DNA of 64,000 nucleotides. It comes from Limanda limanda. Taxonomy: Eukaryota > Chordata > Actinopteri > Pleuronectiformes > Pleuronectidae. The notes under the pieces are model-generated. The model worked only from the letters and a program-made list of their open reading frames with translations, did not search any database and was not told where the DNA came from. Positions 12,698-23,600 of this stretch are shown here, in pieces. The position numbers were made by a program, and so were the translations under genes. The stretch spans positions 13,936,440 through 14,000,439 of the forward strand of contig NC_083655.1 in the NCBI RefSeq assembly GCF_963576545.1, given 5' to 3'. Positions within the stretch are counted from its first letter, which is position 1. Each line of letters starts with the position of its first letter.

Positions 12698-14183
12698 GTG
12701 GTTCTGGCACACACCACAAAGGAGGAAACAACAATCCCATTCATGTCCCTGGGTCTGAGTTGCTCTTTCTAAGCAACGCCAGCGCCGAGTTTATCACGAT
12801 ACATCTGTCACGTATCTGCTCCATCGAAATATCACTGTGGCTGAACCCCTCCTCAGTTGTCATTAGAAGGAAGGGGAGAGAAGGATGGAGGGATTGAAGG
12901 AAGGGGGGGGTGGGGAAGGAGAGGAATGAAAACAAGCCAGAGTCGAGGAGATAACCATCAGGGTCCTAAACCCATTATCTGGCCCCTGTCCACCGATGAG
13001 TGTCAGGAGTCACACCCAGGTCCAACTTAGCCTGGAGCTGTTGACCTGATGGTCTCCGCTGACATTTCCATTCAGATGAATGGCTCCTCGCTGCATGCTA
13101 GGAAGTGTCCGGTTTGACCCTTACCTGCCCCAAGATTCTCTCCCTTATTAACTGGTCTGTGGCACCGTGTCTAACCTGTGTCCCATTGCCCGCCGCCGCC
13201 CTCCTCCCCACCGCCGCGGCTCTGACGGCGAAGCTGTCTCCAGTAATAATGGAGGACAAATGAAGCCAGCCAGGCCCTGATGGTGGCGGTTTTAATGACA
13301 CCGTGCTTTTGTGCTTTTTCATTTAGACAAGGGGCTGGAGAGGATGAGAGGATGAGAGGATGAGGAGGAGAAACCTCCGCAGCGCTGCGACAGTAAAAAG
13401 CGCGGCGAGTGGCGCACCCTCATTTTGAGGTTATAGGACACAGTTAAGTTCCTTCCGCGGTTCAGGCAAACGTGTCGGTAATGGGCTCGTCGGGGCGCCG
13501 TGCCATACACAGCTGTTTTTTTTATGTTCTTTAATTTGCTTGAAGGAGATGGGAGGGGGGGGGGAAAGCGTGCGAGTGTGTCTTTAAGGAGGCCCGTGGA
13601 CTTAAGAGACCAAATACCAAAAGGACCTTCATAGGTGCACTGTAGTTAACCAATGTAATTAGCAAGAACACAAGTAATCAGTCCAGGGAAGTGTGTCATT
13701 AAATGGCATCCCCCCCATGATTAATTTGCCACTCGTAACAGCGAAATGAACCTTCTCCGTGTCCTTAATGACCCTGGTTAATCTTTTAAAGTAGCAGGGA
13801 GGAGAGAAGACAGCAAGGGGGGGGAGATAGGGAGAGGGAGAAGACAGGAAGCGAGAGAGGAAGTAGATAGCAGCCGCTCACAAGTGTTTCCAGTCATGTA
13901 AAGTCCCTTTTCCAGTGGTGAAAAAACCCAGATAACACCAGGATTTAATAAGGTGAGACTGAAAAACTCCTTTGTGCACCAGTCAATCCTAAAAAATAAA
14001 ATATGGAAATTAATCCCAGGTCAAATGTACGTGAACAGGCCTTGAGCATCATCTTCTTTGTTTCATACTGTTAAAGGTGTGTAGTGATTTCTTTTGTGTA
14101 ACCTTTTTGTGACTTTTGTCAAATGTATGTATTTTTGCTTCCTGTCTCCATTTTTGTTAAAAATTTTCTGACACTAGAAATGA
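12694..14183. other. Unique sequence with G-rich patches
   Basis: No gene. It contains a purine-rich patch at 12866-12925, a GC-rich block at about 13180-13240 with repeated CCGCCG words, a short 8-bp-period repeat (GAGAGGAT) at about 13338-13365, and G runs at 13554-13564 and 13818-13826. The interval 13640-13800 is repeat-poor and AT/homeodomain-word rich. Confidence 0.55.
13640..13800. promoter_or_regulatory. Candidate enhancer-like block
   Basis: A compact run of complex sequence includes CAATGTAATTAGCAAG, CATTAAATGG and ATGATTAATTTGCC, with three homeodomain-type ATTA cores in about 160 bp. It has no reading frame. It is nominated from motif density only. Confidence 0.25.
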
Positions 14184-14323
<140 letters not shown>

Positions 14324-14739
14324 CTAACATCTGTTGGTGACTGCAATGCAAATTAATGTAATTGTCATTCAGTAAACACAGAGATGGAAACGTGACAAAC
14401 AGGTGAACGCACTAACTTGAAAAGACGGCGAGCATACAGAGGAACATGGTGCACCGGGGGGAAAAAAAAAATTGAAAAAGAAATTCCTCTTCTGCCACAA
14501 TTGCCCTTTTAGTGTATTTACCCTCATTTACAAAACTTGTGCCTATCCGTGAATAATGTGGGTGTAAAAAAAGGGAAGGTTACAGTTTGCAGTGGACTTC
14601 TGAAATGCCACTCGAGAGGCTTCTGGGAGAGATTAAGGAGCAACAGACACTTAAACAGACACAGGACACAACAATCTGTTCTCTGGGACAAATCCCCTTT
14701 TAGAGATATTAAAGAACAGAGGCAGCACATGGCGCCCAG

Positions 14740-14950
14740 CATCTGACACCGCGCTCTCTGAAGTGGAGGTGGTGAGGAGATTAGCGCGAGGAAAAGAGCC
14801 CCTATTATACGCCCTGTTGCATTATTAAACACGTCTCTGTGTAATTCATTCTTCGCTGGAGTACATATTTGTCTTGGTAATTTTTCTTGAGCCACGATAA
14901 AGCAGAATTAACCATTTGAATTAATCATGGGAATTAATTCTTTGATACTG
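14740..14950. promoter_or_regulatory. Candidate enhancer-like block with paired AATTAAT palindrome
   Basis: Complex sequence ends in GAATTAAT-CATGGGA-ATTAATTC (14917-14939), an 8-bp inverted repeat made of two ATTAAT cores 7 bp apart. Nearby AGAATTAACC and GTAATTTTT words add further AT cores. Two inverted homeodomain-type cores at short spacing are a plausible dimer site. The function is inferred, not shown. Confidence 0.3.
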
Positions 14951-15399
14951 GGTCGGGGGGCCGTTGCGTCCGACCAGCTGCACACGGCCGGGGCCCGGGC
15001 CTGCTTAACACCAGAAGTGCCAAGCATATGCTAGTTGGGAGGAGGAGGACGGATAGGGAGGCCTGGGTGGGCAGGGAGGAGGTCCCCGTGGAGCCCTTCA
15101 CAATGAAACACAATATCCTCCTCCTCAGACGCGTGCAGTGACTTAAACACTCCATTGTATCAAATATGAATGAGGTTCCCCATTGTCTGGGTGCGGGCGA
15201 GCGGGGAGACAGTGTTGTCGATTAGCCACATGATTAAGCAGACGACACGGTAGGGGCCACAGAGGTAAATAAAGGCCGCCCTCTGTCATTTCCTCGTCCC
15301 CAAGGGGACCCTGCTGATGGCTCCTCACAAAACTTAGCACGGTTAAAGCCAATTGACGGAAAAAGTGATAATGTATGAGTGTGAAAACAGCTGAGTGAT

Positions 15400-15560
15400 A
15401 GAAGGGAGGTGGACGGGGGGGGGATTACGAGGCAAGGAAGTGGATGTGAAGGGAGTAGCGAGGAGGAAAAGGAAAGAGGAAGAAAGAAAAATGGGGTATG
15501 GAGAGAGATATGAGTAAAAATGGACGGAATAGGAGAAGAGATATGAGGAAAGAGGAGAAG
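15400..15560. repeat. Purine-rich tract on the + strand
   Basis: About 160 bp of strongly A/G-biased sequence (GGAAAGAGGAAG-like words) includes a G run at 15415-15423. It is low complexity and explains the long minus-strand frame rich in Ser, Leu, Pro and Phe. Confidence 0.7.
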
Positions 15561-15589
15561 GTGAATAATAGAGGAGGGCAACAAAGGAT

Positions 15590-16010
15590 CGGGGAGCGGC
15601 AATAAGCGGCGCCATTGATTAAACACGCAGGGTAATTCAGTCATGCTCCATGTCAGGTGTTTATTATCACATTGTAGAATTAGCATGTGAAAAAGACACT
15701 CGCGCTCGCCTCGCCCGGCCCTCTGTGATTGGCTGACAGCGCATCTGCGCTACAGTGCTGTAAAGGCCCCCTGTGAGGAGTGCATGAACCCAGTCACGGT
15801 TATTCACAGTGGGCCCAGAGTGTCAAACGGTTATTATTGGCAGCGTTAGCCGAGAAAACAAATAGAGGCAGAAAGGCCCATAATGAAAGGGAATAAATTG
15901 TCTTAATCGATGCTGCTCGTTAATCAATTTGGAGCAATACGTCAAAGACACAAGCCCAGCTGATGTAACTAATGAGTCACAAACAACGTCGGTCTGTAAG
16001 GATTAATGCA
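15590..16010. promoter_or_regulatory. Candidate enhancer-like block
   Basis: About 420 bp without simple repeats has several ordered motif-like words: CCATTGATTAAAC, GTGTTTATTATCAC, GATTGGCTGACAG (CCAAT-type on the minus strand), CTTAATCGATGC, TTAATCAATTTGG and a TGAGTCA (AP-1-like) at about 15973. There is no convincing frame. The density of recognisable factor-type words is higher than in the flanks, but conservation is untested. Confidence 0.3.
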
Positions 16011-16049
16011 GTTTTAGTCATTTTCCCAATTTGTATTTACGTATTCACG

Positions 16050-16063
16050 GGGTTAGGGTTAGT
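16050..16063 (+). repeat. Short telomere-like TTAGGG pair
   Basis: GGGTTAGGGTTAG gives about two telomeric hexamer units. Similar short islands occur at 31314-31328 and, in the other orientation, near 36021-36035, 48554-48594 and 53219-53261. They are too short to call interstitial telomeres. Confidence 0.5.
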
Positions 16064-16370
16064 TTAGTTATTAGTTTGATTATTTGGTGATTTACTTCCT
16101 ACTATTTTTGGCATTTAGTGCACACTGGACATATAATACATATATGTAAACATAAATATTACATTTATTTATTTTTATAATATTACCAAAAAGGGAAATA
16201 GAAAATGCCATAATCTAGATTTTCCCTCTGATTTCTGTTGCAATATATCTTCATTCTCTTGATTCCCTTGAATCCCTGTATTGTTAAAAACCTTGTCTTC
16301 TGTGGGGCTCTATCAAATTGCTGTAACTGTTATCTCTTTATTGATATCCAGCAGCTGACCTTAGTCGAAA

Positions 16371-16454
16371 CCCCCCCCCCCTGTCCACACACACATGCAC
16401 ATCCACACACACATACGTACGCGCACACCCCTCCACCCCCCCCCCCCCCCCCCC
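16371..16454. repeat. C-rich / CA-rich low-complexity region
   Basis: C11 (about 16372-16382) leads into interrupted CA repeats and then a C19 run (16436-16454). It is simple sequence with no coding content. Confidence 0.9.
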
Positions 16455-18485
16455 ATCCCGTTGCGGGACATTCAGGTAACTAATCTGCCTTTAAGTATGT
16501 CTCAAAGGAAGCGCGGCTAATTAGTATCGAAATTTACTGCCTTCACTTTTATTGACTTGTCCTACTTCTCCGATAATTAACTAATGAGTAAAGTAATGAG
16601 CTATGTCGTTCAGTCATGCTGTTCAATTACAGTGCGGAATCAATTATTGAAAATAGTTTCTGATGCCACTGCCGGAGAGTGCAGGCAGAGAGGGGACAAC
16701 ACGGCTTCGACCGAGAGGCAGAAACTTTCACATTTCTTTTCAGGCGATGAAAAAAAAAACCTGTGGTGGTGAATTCGGGGTTTAACATCGTTGCAAACAG
16801 GAAGTGATCATTTAATCAAGCTCTTTTTTAAATCTTGATATCCGGCGACACGATGTCAGACGTCTAAATGTTATTACTAATTTGTACTTTAACCACTGCT
16901 GGTGGAACATGCCAGTGCACCAGATTACTGTAATTCATTACCCAACACAAGCTTCCCTGTCAAACCCAGTGGAGCTGGGATGAGGTCTCGCAGTCAGCAA
17001 TGTGTCACTGAGGTATTTGGGATCTTAACAAAAACATTGGGTTCATTATAGAAAATTAATTAGAGTAACACACTCCCAAGTGTTTCGGCTGATAATGAAC
17101 TCTCTATCTTTTCAGGCCAATTTAGTCTGACGCTCGTTGATAATTATGTTTACATCAAAATCAATGCCCCTTGTGATGAAGTATGTAAGTTTGTCATGTG
17201 GGATAAATCCTATATGGATGGAATACAGGGAAGTTGTACGCTGCATAATAGCCTTGTTTTCAAAGTTTGGGTTTGATATTTACTGCAACCAAATAACATG
17301 TGAGGGCCAAGAAAACCTATTTTCTTCTTATGAGCTATGGGTTCCTATCACACATTTTCTTCTGTTAAAGTTAGATTTTTTTTTGTTATTTCAAGACATA
17401 CATTCTATGTAACTATTTTTCAGATACGTAGGATCAATAATACATTGAGCTAGTTCACAAATCATTTTGCACACACGTTTTAAACATGAATGTGTAAATT
17501 TGTGCTCTTGTGATTCGCATTTGTGAATGCGTCGTTACTATTTGCAGCAATGGAAATATTGTACACATTTTTTGCATAGAGATATACATTAAAATTGCAC
17601 TTGTACAAAAGGATCAAGCATATCTCTTTCTAATAAAATCAGACTTTGGACAGATCTAATTAACATTCAAAATATGAATAAAAATTATTTAAAAAAAATT
17701 GGTGGTGCAATCTCATCAACAGTTTTAGTATTTATTGAGCTTGAGTTTGATTTTGCTTAATAATTTCAGACCGAAGCAGGTCCTAGCTTGTAGCTAGGGT
17801 TAGGATAATGGCTAAACCAGGAAAGGAAAGGATTAGCCAATCAGAGGCAGGATAGGGTCTTACTCTGTCCAGATTGGGTAGTTGTATCAGATGTTTTGAT
17901 CTGATTGGATGTTAAGTTGGCAATGTGCTGATTAGCTGCTCAGCTCAAACGTAAATATAGTGTCTAAAATTTGTGTTTGGGAATGGCAGCGTGTGACTTA
18001 TAGCATTAGAATTAAATATTGTTAAATCTCACAAGCTGTGAAACCTACTGTACATTACATACCCTAACCCCACATTCAAAATGTAATAAAATTAGTTGAT
18101 TTGGTTGAATATGTTTATACTTCAGGAACTGTATCTTTAAATGTTTTTCAAGAAATGACATATGAAAGTGACATTTCATGTTCTCTACAAATTAACTGTG
18201 TATTGCTTCATTGCCCCATCATATGGTCATAACAAAATATTTCTACACTTTGCAATCAGGTTGTTGGATGCAAACGGAGCCTGGGAAAGAAGAGCAGCAT
18301 CAGTTAAATAATATTACGAGAAGATTTAAAGCACTTGTGGGGTCATGCCAGAACTTGCTGGTGTAAGAGCAAAGGCAGAAACATGAATAAAAAGAGTTGG
18401 ACGAGCTCCCAGTTTCCTCATGGCTGAGTCATTAGTTTTAAGAAATGTCCACAAGAAGGTACATGTCTAGTGTGGCTTATATCTA
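16455..18485. other. Unique non-coding sequence, AT-rich
   Basis: No gene. The first 250 bp look regulatory and are listed separately. The rest is AT-rich, with the open frame at 17137-17412 (91 codons) unremarkable. The piece at about 17790-17960 contains ATTAGCCAATCAGAGG and two CTGATTGG/CTGATTAG words and could be a decayed dispersed repeat, but I do not recognise it. Confidence 0.55.
16500..16720. promoter_or_regulatory. Candidate enhancer-like block
   Basis: GGCTAATTAGTATCG, CCGATAATTAACTAATGAG and CAATTATTGAAAATAG occur within about 150 bp, giving repeated TAATTA-type homeodomain cores in otherwise complex sequence. No simple repeat or reading frame explains it. The regulatory reading is inference. 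Confidence 0.3.
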
Positions 18486-18497
18486 TGTGTGTGTGTG

Positions 18498-18570
<73 letters not shown>
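18486..18570. repeat. (TG)n microsatellite, 85 bp
   Basis: Long TG array with one GC interruption near 18503. The Cys-Val frame across it is an artefact. Confidence 0.97.
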
Positions 18571-18574
<4 letters not shown>

Positions 18575-20372
18575 AGCCAGATCTCAACAGTCTATCCTCT
18601 CAATGTTCTTCCACAGACAATAGAAACCTCTCCGGATTATTGCAAAACACACTAAACACATATGTATTTTTATTTTGCTAAAGTAATAATTAATTAAATG
18701 AAAAGCAGAGGTAGTAAAATAGTAATTAATTGGTTTTGCATAATATTACATGACAGAAAAAAACTGAAAAAATAGACACATGAAGGAAACAGGGTGTTTT
18801 TTGTCCTACAAAGAGACATGGGGGGGGGTGGACATGAGAATTCTACCACAGTATTTTTGGTGGTATCAATATTCTATTAATATTAACAATGCCAGAGGTC
18901 CCGGCTGGTGTGCCAGTCAGGGCTGAGCCGATGTGACAGGCTCTCAGAAAGACGCTAAAGCCAAGGACATTAAATTCCCCCTGACAGCAACCTTGGAGAC
19001 TGTCCCAGGCGCGCGTCACTTTGACTGCGGTAAATCAGAGAAATAAACTCAAAAGAACATAATGGAGTCGGCTCCCGTCATTATTACGACAAGCAGGTTT
19101 ATTTAGTGTACAGTTGGCTCCCCTTCTGCTCCAGAGTGTGAATGTGCCTGTGTTTGCGCTTGGCTTGCTGAGCCCTAACAAGACACGACTGTCAACTGTC
19201 AAGAATTCCTGTAAGCCAAAGCTGCCGTTGGACTGTACACGGTGTAAATCCAGAAGATTAGAACAAAATCCAGCCTAACTCTCGGAGAAACCACACTCAC
19301 CAGCAGCAAATACATACAAGATCCCTTTATTGGGAACACCATGCTCTTGCTGGATAGGACCTTCTTTTGGCTCTGAGAACAACCTCGACTCCTCGTGGCA
19401 CTGAGACAGCTTCCTCTTTGTGACTTGGTGCATATCGTGCTGGAAGGAGCTGTTTGGACATGGGCAGATTATGGCGATAAAGGGATGCACAGCATTAGCA
19501 ACTCCGATGGCACTCAAACGATGATTGATTGGTGTTAAAGAGCGCAGAGTGTGCTAAGAAAACATTCTCTACACCATTACACAGTTTCTCCCCCACCACT
19601 CACATACACTGTTTGCACAGGGATTGCTCAAATAATAGCTCGTTTCCGACACATGTAAACAGTTGTATTGATGTGAAATGCAGAATTTAACTTTAACAAC
19701 AGCTGTTAGCAAAGACAACAGGGTCAGCAACGCTTGTAATTCATTACCCATGTTGCGTTCTACACTGGTAGCCGAGGCTAATGCCAGTTGTAGCCTTCGT
19801 TGTTTTGCCAGCGAAGGCTACGCCATGATTATTTGCGTCATAACTTCCAAAGATCTCTATCTGTGCCCATCCAGATTAAAACGCAACCCTGGAGTTTTAA
19901 GGAGTTTTAAAACCTGTTTCCAAAAAGAAACGTAGTTGTGTGGATATAGCATTACACAATACTGAAATTTTTACAACAGATTTTAACAGTGCAATACCTT
20001 GAACACACCCTAAAGTGTAAGAATTCATGATGTCTTCATCTTTTCATTGATAGGATAAATATATCTATCTATCATGGATTTGTTGTTACCACTCAGTGTA
20101 TTTCTTTCTTGCAAATATACAGCAGTTTTATTTCGTATTAAAACAATTGGACAACAATATATAAAAAATACAGCAAAAACTGATTGTGATGTTATGTTAT
20201 GTCACAGGGAAACAATCTGTTAAACATATAGTGTACTCACTGAACAGCTAGCACTGCTAACACACAGGTTTAATCTCCATGTTCCCGTGTACAGATACAA
20301 GATGACACATTTGCTATAAGTCATTGTGTGGGGATACAGTACGCTGATTGCGTGCTGCATGGTTTCAGAGGC
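18571..20372. other. Unique non-coding sequence
   Basis: No gene seen. A G8 run lies near 18821. A short hairpin at 19790-19821 is listed separately. Repeat-poor stretches at 18890-19260 and 19560-19760 are complex but without reading frames of note. The 20040-20260 part is AT-rich. Confidence 0.55.
19790..19821. repeat. Perfect 10-bp hairpin
   Basis: GTAGCCTTCG (19790-19799) and CGAAGGCTAC (19812-19821) form a perfect stem with a 12-nt loop. A related GGTAGCCGAGGCTA word sits just upstream (about 19768-19781). Possibly the terminal part of a small fold-back transposon. No RNA gene is inferred. Confidence 0.5.
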
Positions 20373-20411
20373 GGGGGTGGTGGGCTGGGGGGGGATGGGG
20401 GGGTGGTGGGG
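20373..20411 (+). repeat. G-rich tract with G-quadruplex potential
   Basis: At least four G-runs of three or more (GGGGG, GGG, GGGGGGGG, GGGGGGG, GGGG) lie within 39 bp, which meets the usual sequence rule for a G-quadruplex on the + strand. Folding is not shown. Confidence 0.7.
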
Positions 20412-20574
20412 TAACCCTCAGACCTCCCTGCCAACTACGAGCTGCATTTGCTCTTCTGATTCCCCTCCACGGAAAATGACAAATAAAACAACAGCTTATG
20501 GTGCAGCAGACGGCCTGAAGCCAGCTATCTGGGGGCCCTTCCATCATCCTCGTCTTCCTCCCTCCCTCGCTGCG

Positions 20575-20604
20575 CCCCCCCCCCCCACCCAACCCCACCC
20601 CCCC
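20575..20604. repeat. C-rich tract (G-quadruplex potential on the minus strand)
   Basis: C12, then ACCC, AACCCC and ACCCCCCC within 30 bp. It lies about 165 bp after the G-rich tract and is its inverse in composition, so the two could pair in single-stranded DNA or RNA. Confidence 0.7.
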
Positions 20605-23600
20605 TCTTCACAGATGCCTTGGCCAAACCTTATCATCCTTGCTCCCATTTGAATAGTATTATATAGACACGCCGGGCCAAGGGAGATATGTCATAAAACA
20701 TTTTATTGATTTTTTTTTTTTTTTTTTCCCCCCTCTTGTCGCCATACATTAATATCACCAAATAACTCTACGGCTCCTGTTCTTTGAGCGTGGCTTTTGT
20801 GGAAAGTGTCACACAACCAACCCCAGCCCCCCCACCCCGCCCCCCCGATGTGTCTTAACAGATTCTGGTGACGTTATCTTTCTGGTACAGCATGACTGAT
20901 CCTTCTGCATCTTGTCAGGCTTTCTCAGAGACAGGCCTCTTTGACGTGCACAGACACGGCGCGGCAGGATTTGACGTGGCGTGATGAAGAGTCGACTTTT
21001 ACTGTGGGTGACCTGCGAGTCCGAACCGGGGACTGCAGTGTAGTGAGTGGGCTGGAGTGTGTGCACGTGTAAAGGCCTTTATTTTTATACATGTTTTCCC
21101 AAGTAGGGTCTCTTGTTTCTCTGTTTGTGCAGGCAAATATCATGCCAGTGTATGTCCTGTTGCGCCTGTGTGTGTGTGTGTGTGCCGGTGTGTGTGTGTG
21201 AGCTGTGATGTTCCACAATGACACATTCACACCTTCACAAGACAGCACCAATGTCCACACGGTCAGGCTGTTGTCCCCACTCCCCCGTCTCCCTCCCTGT
21301 CCCAGCCTCTCCCCTGTGAGCAGGTGACAGGCTCTGCGGAGGTGTGTGTGTTTACCTTCAACCCGGCTCACACGTTCTGTCAGGTGTCGCTCACATGGAC
21401 TGTGGAGAGATTGACCTGTGAGTGAAAACAAATACAGTGTGTTGTGTGTGAAACAGCGTTAGCTTTAACACACAGTGATCCGCTTTGAATTCTGATGTTA
21501 ATGTTAGTTTTCAGTTTACTCACTTCACTTTGTCACAGATACCAAACAATCCTGCTGCACACGCACAAAGACACACACACCAACAAATGTACTCATTAGT
21601 CTTGACCAGACGGTTTCCATTCAAATTCAGAGAGGTCAAGATTAACATTTCCTCAACAGAAAGTCGAGAACATCATAATGTCTTGCTAGCATCAAGATTA
21701 AGTCAAATGAATGTTAAAATATTAGATTTATCATCAACATCTGTGTGTTGTCAGTAACTGGCTGCCAAGTATGGTAATAAAAGTACAACATAATACTTAT
21801 TGTCAGTTTTCACATTGAACTGAAGGAATTATAAATAGGTATTCCATTCAAATAAATCATCTATTGTCATATGAGGAAATAAAATACAGAAAATATGTTT
21901 CACTTCACTCTCAATGAATGTTCTGACGATTTCAACTTAACAGCTTTGCTTTTCCTATTTTTCCTCAATTCACTTCTTCCTGCCTATTCTTCTTTCTCTC
22001 GTCTCTCCCACACTCACCGACTCCAATCAGAATGTTTATTGGAATTCACAGATTTGTTTGGATGAATTGCACCGTGTGAAATTATTAAAAAACTGTGGGT
22101 TTTCTGGGCCATTAGTTCTGTAAGGCTAGAAAAGCTACTCTGCCATATAGGTCCAGGTCGGGTCAGGATGATGTCTGGGTCTGGATCCGGACTGTGAACT
22201 GCCTATAAGTGACCACTGGATTAAACAAAGGAAAATTCTCTCATATCTTACACACCAACCATCCTCCCTGTCTTTGCATCCCGTAAACAAAACTAGGCAC
22301 AAAGTCATGACACAAAGAGGCACCAACAAGAAAGTCAGCACTAAAAAAATGGAAGGGGTCAGCATATGTCCAGTCAGCGCACAACACCTCGTAAGACAAC
22401 TGTCCCAACCAAGCAAATTGGGTCTCTCCTACAGCTTCAGCCCAGTGTGGCACGCAGCTGGGTGTGTGTGTGCATGTGGCGCACTGTACTGTCCAGTGTG
22501 TGCGCTCTCCTCCGTGTCACGTACGATACCACACAAGTGAAGATGGGGCAGAATAGCAGGAGAGCTGCATGAGCAGATTTGGGTGTTTCCCCCCAGGGCG
22601 TGTGCTGTAGCCTCCATAAGCAGTGACATGTCAGGCTTTTGGACCTGGGTTTTTTTGGGTAAGGGGGGGGGACTTCATTATACTGCAGGTTCAGGTAATG
22701 AGGCTGGAGGGGTCGCAGTGACTCAATCTGTAAGGCTGTAAAGAGAGACAAAGAAAGAAGTGTTAGCGACTGTGGCACAATGAACGCAGGCTGGATTCTG
22801 TGTGAGAAAGCATGCTGCAAAATTCCAACAGTTTTCTGTGACATACTTATGAATCTTATAGTGGGAGCAGAGGGCATTTGCATTGTATTAACAGCATTAT
22901 AGTGCTGTTAATAATCAAATCTTTACTGTGAGCCCCAAAATACTGTGTGCACAAGCACAAGGTAATTCATGTACGCCTAACATGAAAAAATAAGAATAAT
23001 AACATTCTTAATTTCCAACCTGACAAGTATTGCTACCTTTAATACAATATTTCTGTACACAATTTCCATATACTGTATGTAGTGTTTTACTTAATAGTTC
23101 CAGAGTAGCGCAAATTTAAGCTGCGCCGAAATACAGAAAAAGACAAAAGTGGTTTCCGTTCTAAATTATTATCATCATTGTTATTATAGTAGTAGTATTC
23201 ATAGTCCTAATGCTGTTTCATTGTGGTGTTATCATTGCTGCTGATTATTAATGACATCATCATAGCATCATCATGTGGCTTTAAAAAGCTTTTTAACTGA
23301 AAGAACAATCTTCTACATTGTTAAGTGCTTCATTTATTTGGAGCTGCTACTCCAATACAAATACCAGGACCAAGTGAAAGCAGATAAATGCATTAAAAAA
23401 TGTATTAGGAGAAATAGAAGGATCCATACTGGTGATCTCGTAGGACCGACTTTTACAAAGCATCGTCTTTGTCTTGCTAATAAAATCTGAGTCATTATTT
23501 CTGTCGGCGGCTCAGTGAAAACACAATAACAGCGACTGGCGTCATGGAAGTGGCTGTTTGTTGTTTGTGTTCTGCCTTCCACCACAGCCACTGATCCATC

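Larger units (their letters stand above)
14324..16360. other. Repeat-poor unique sequence, enhancer-like in parts
   Basis: No gene is supported. The 123-codon minus-strand frame at 14524-14895 and the 150-codon one at 15234-15686 have no recognisable domains, and the latter crosses a purine-rich tract (about 15400-15560). Three sub-blocks that look regulatory are listed separately. Confidence 0.55.

Noticed and set aside
15270..15290. Partial CTCF-like word (CCGCCCTCTGTC)
   Set aside because: Matches only part of the core and lacks the flanking bases; similar partial words occur near 50715 and 50842.
20925..21431. 168-codon minus-strand frame
   Set aside because: Crosses TG-rich sequence, contains no recognisable domain, signal or splice pattern.
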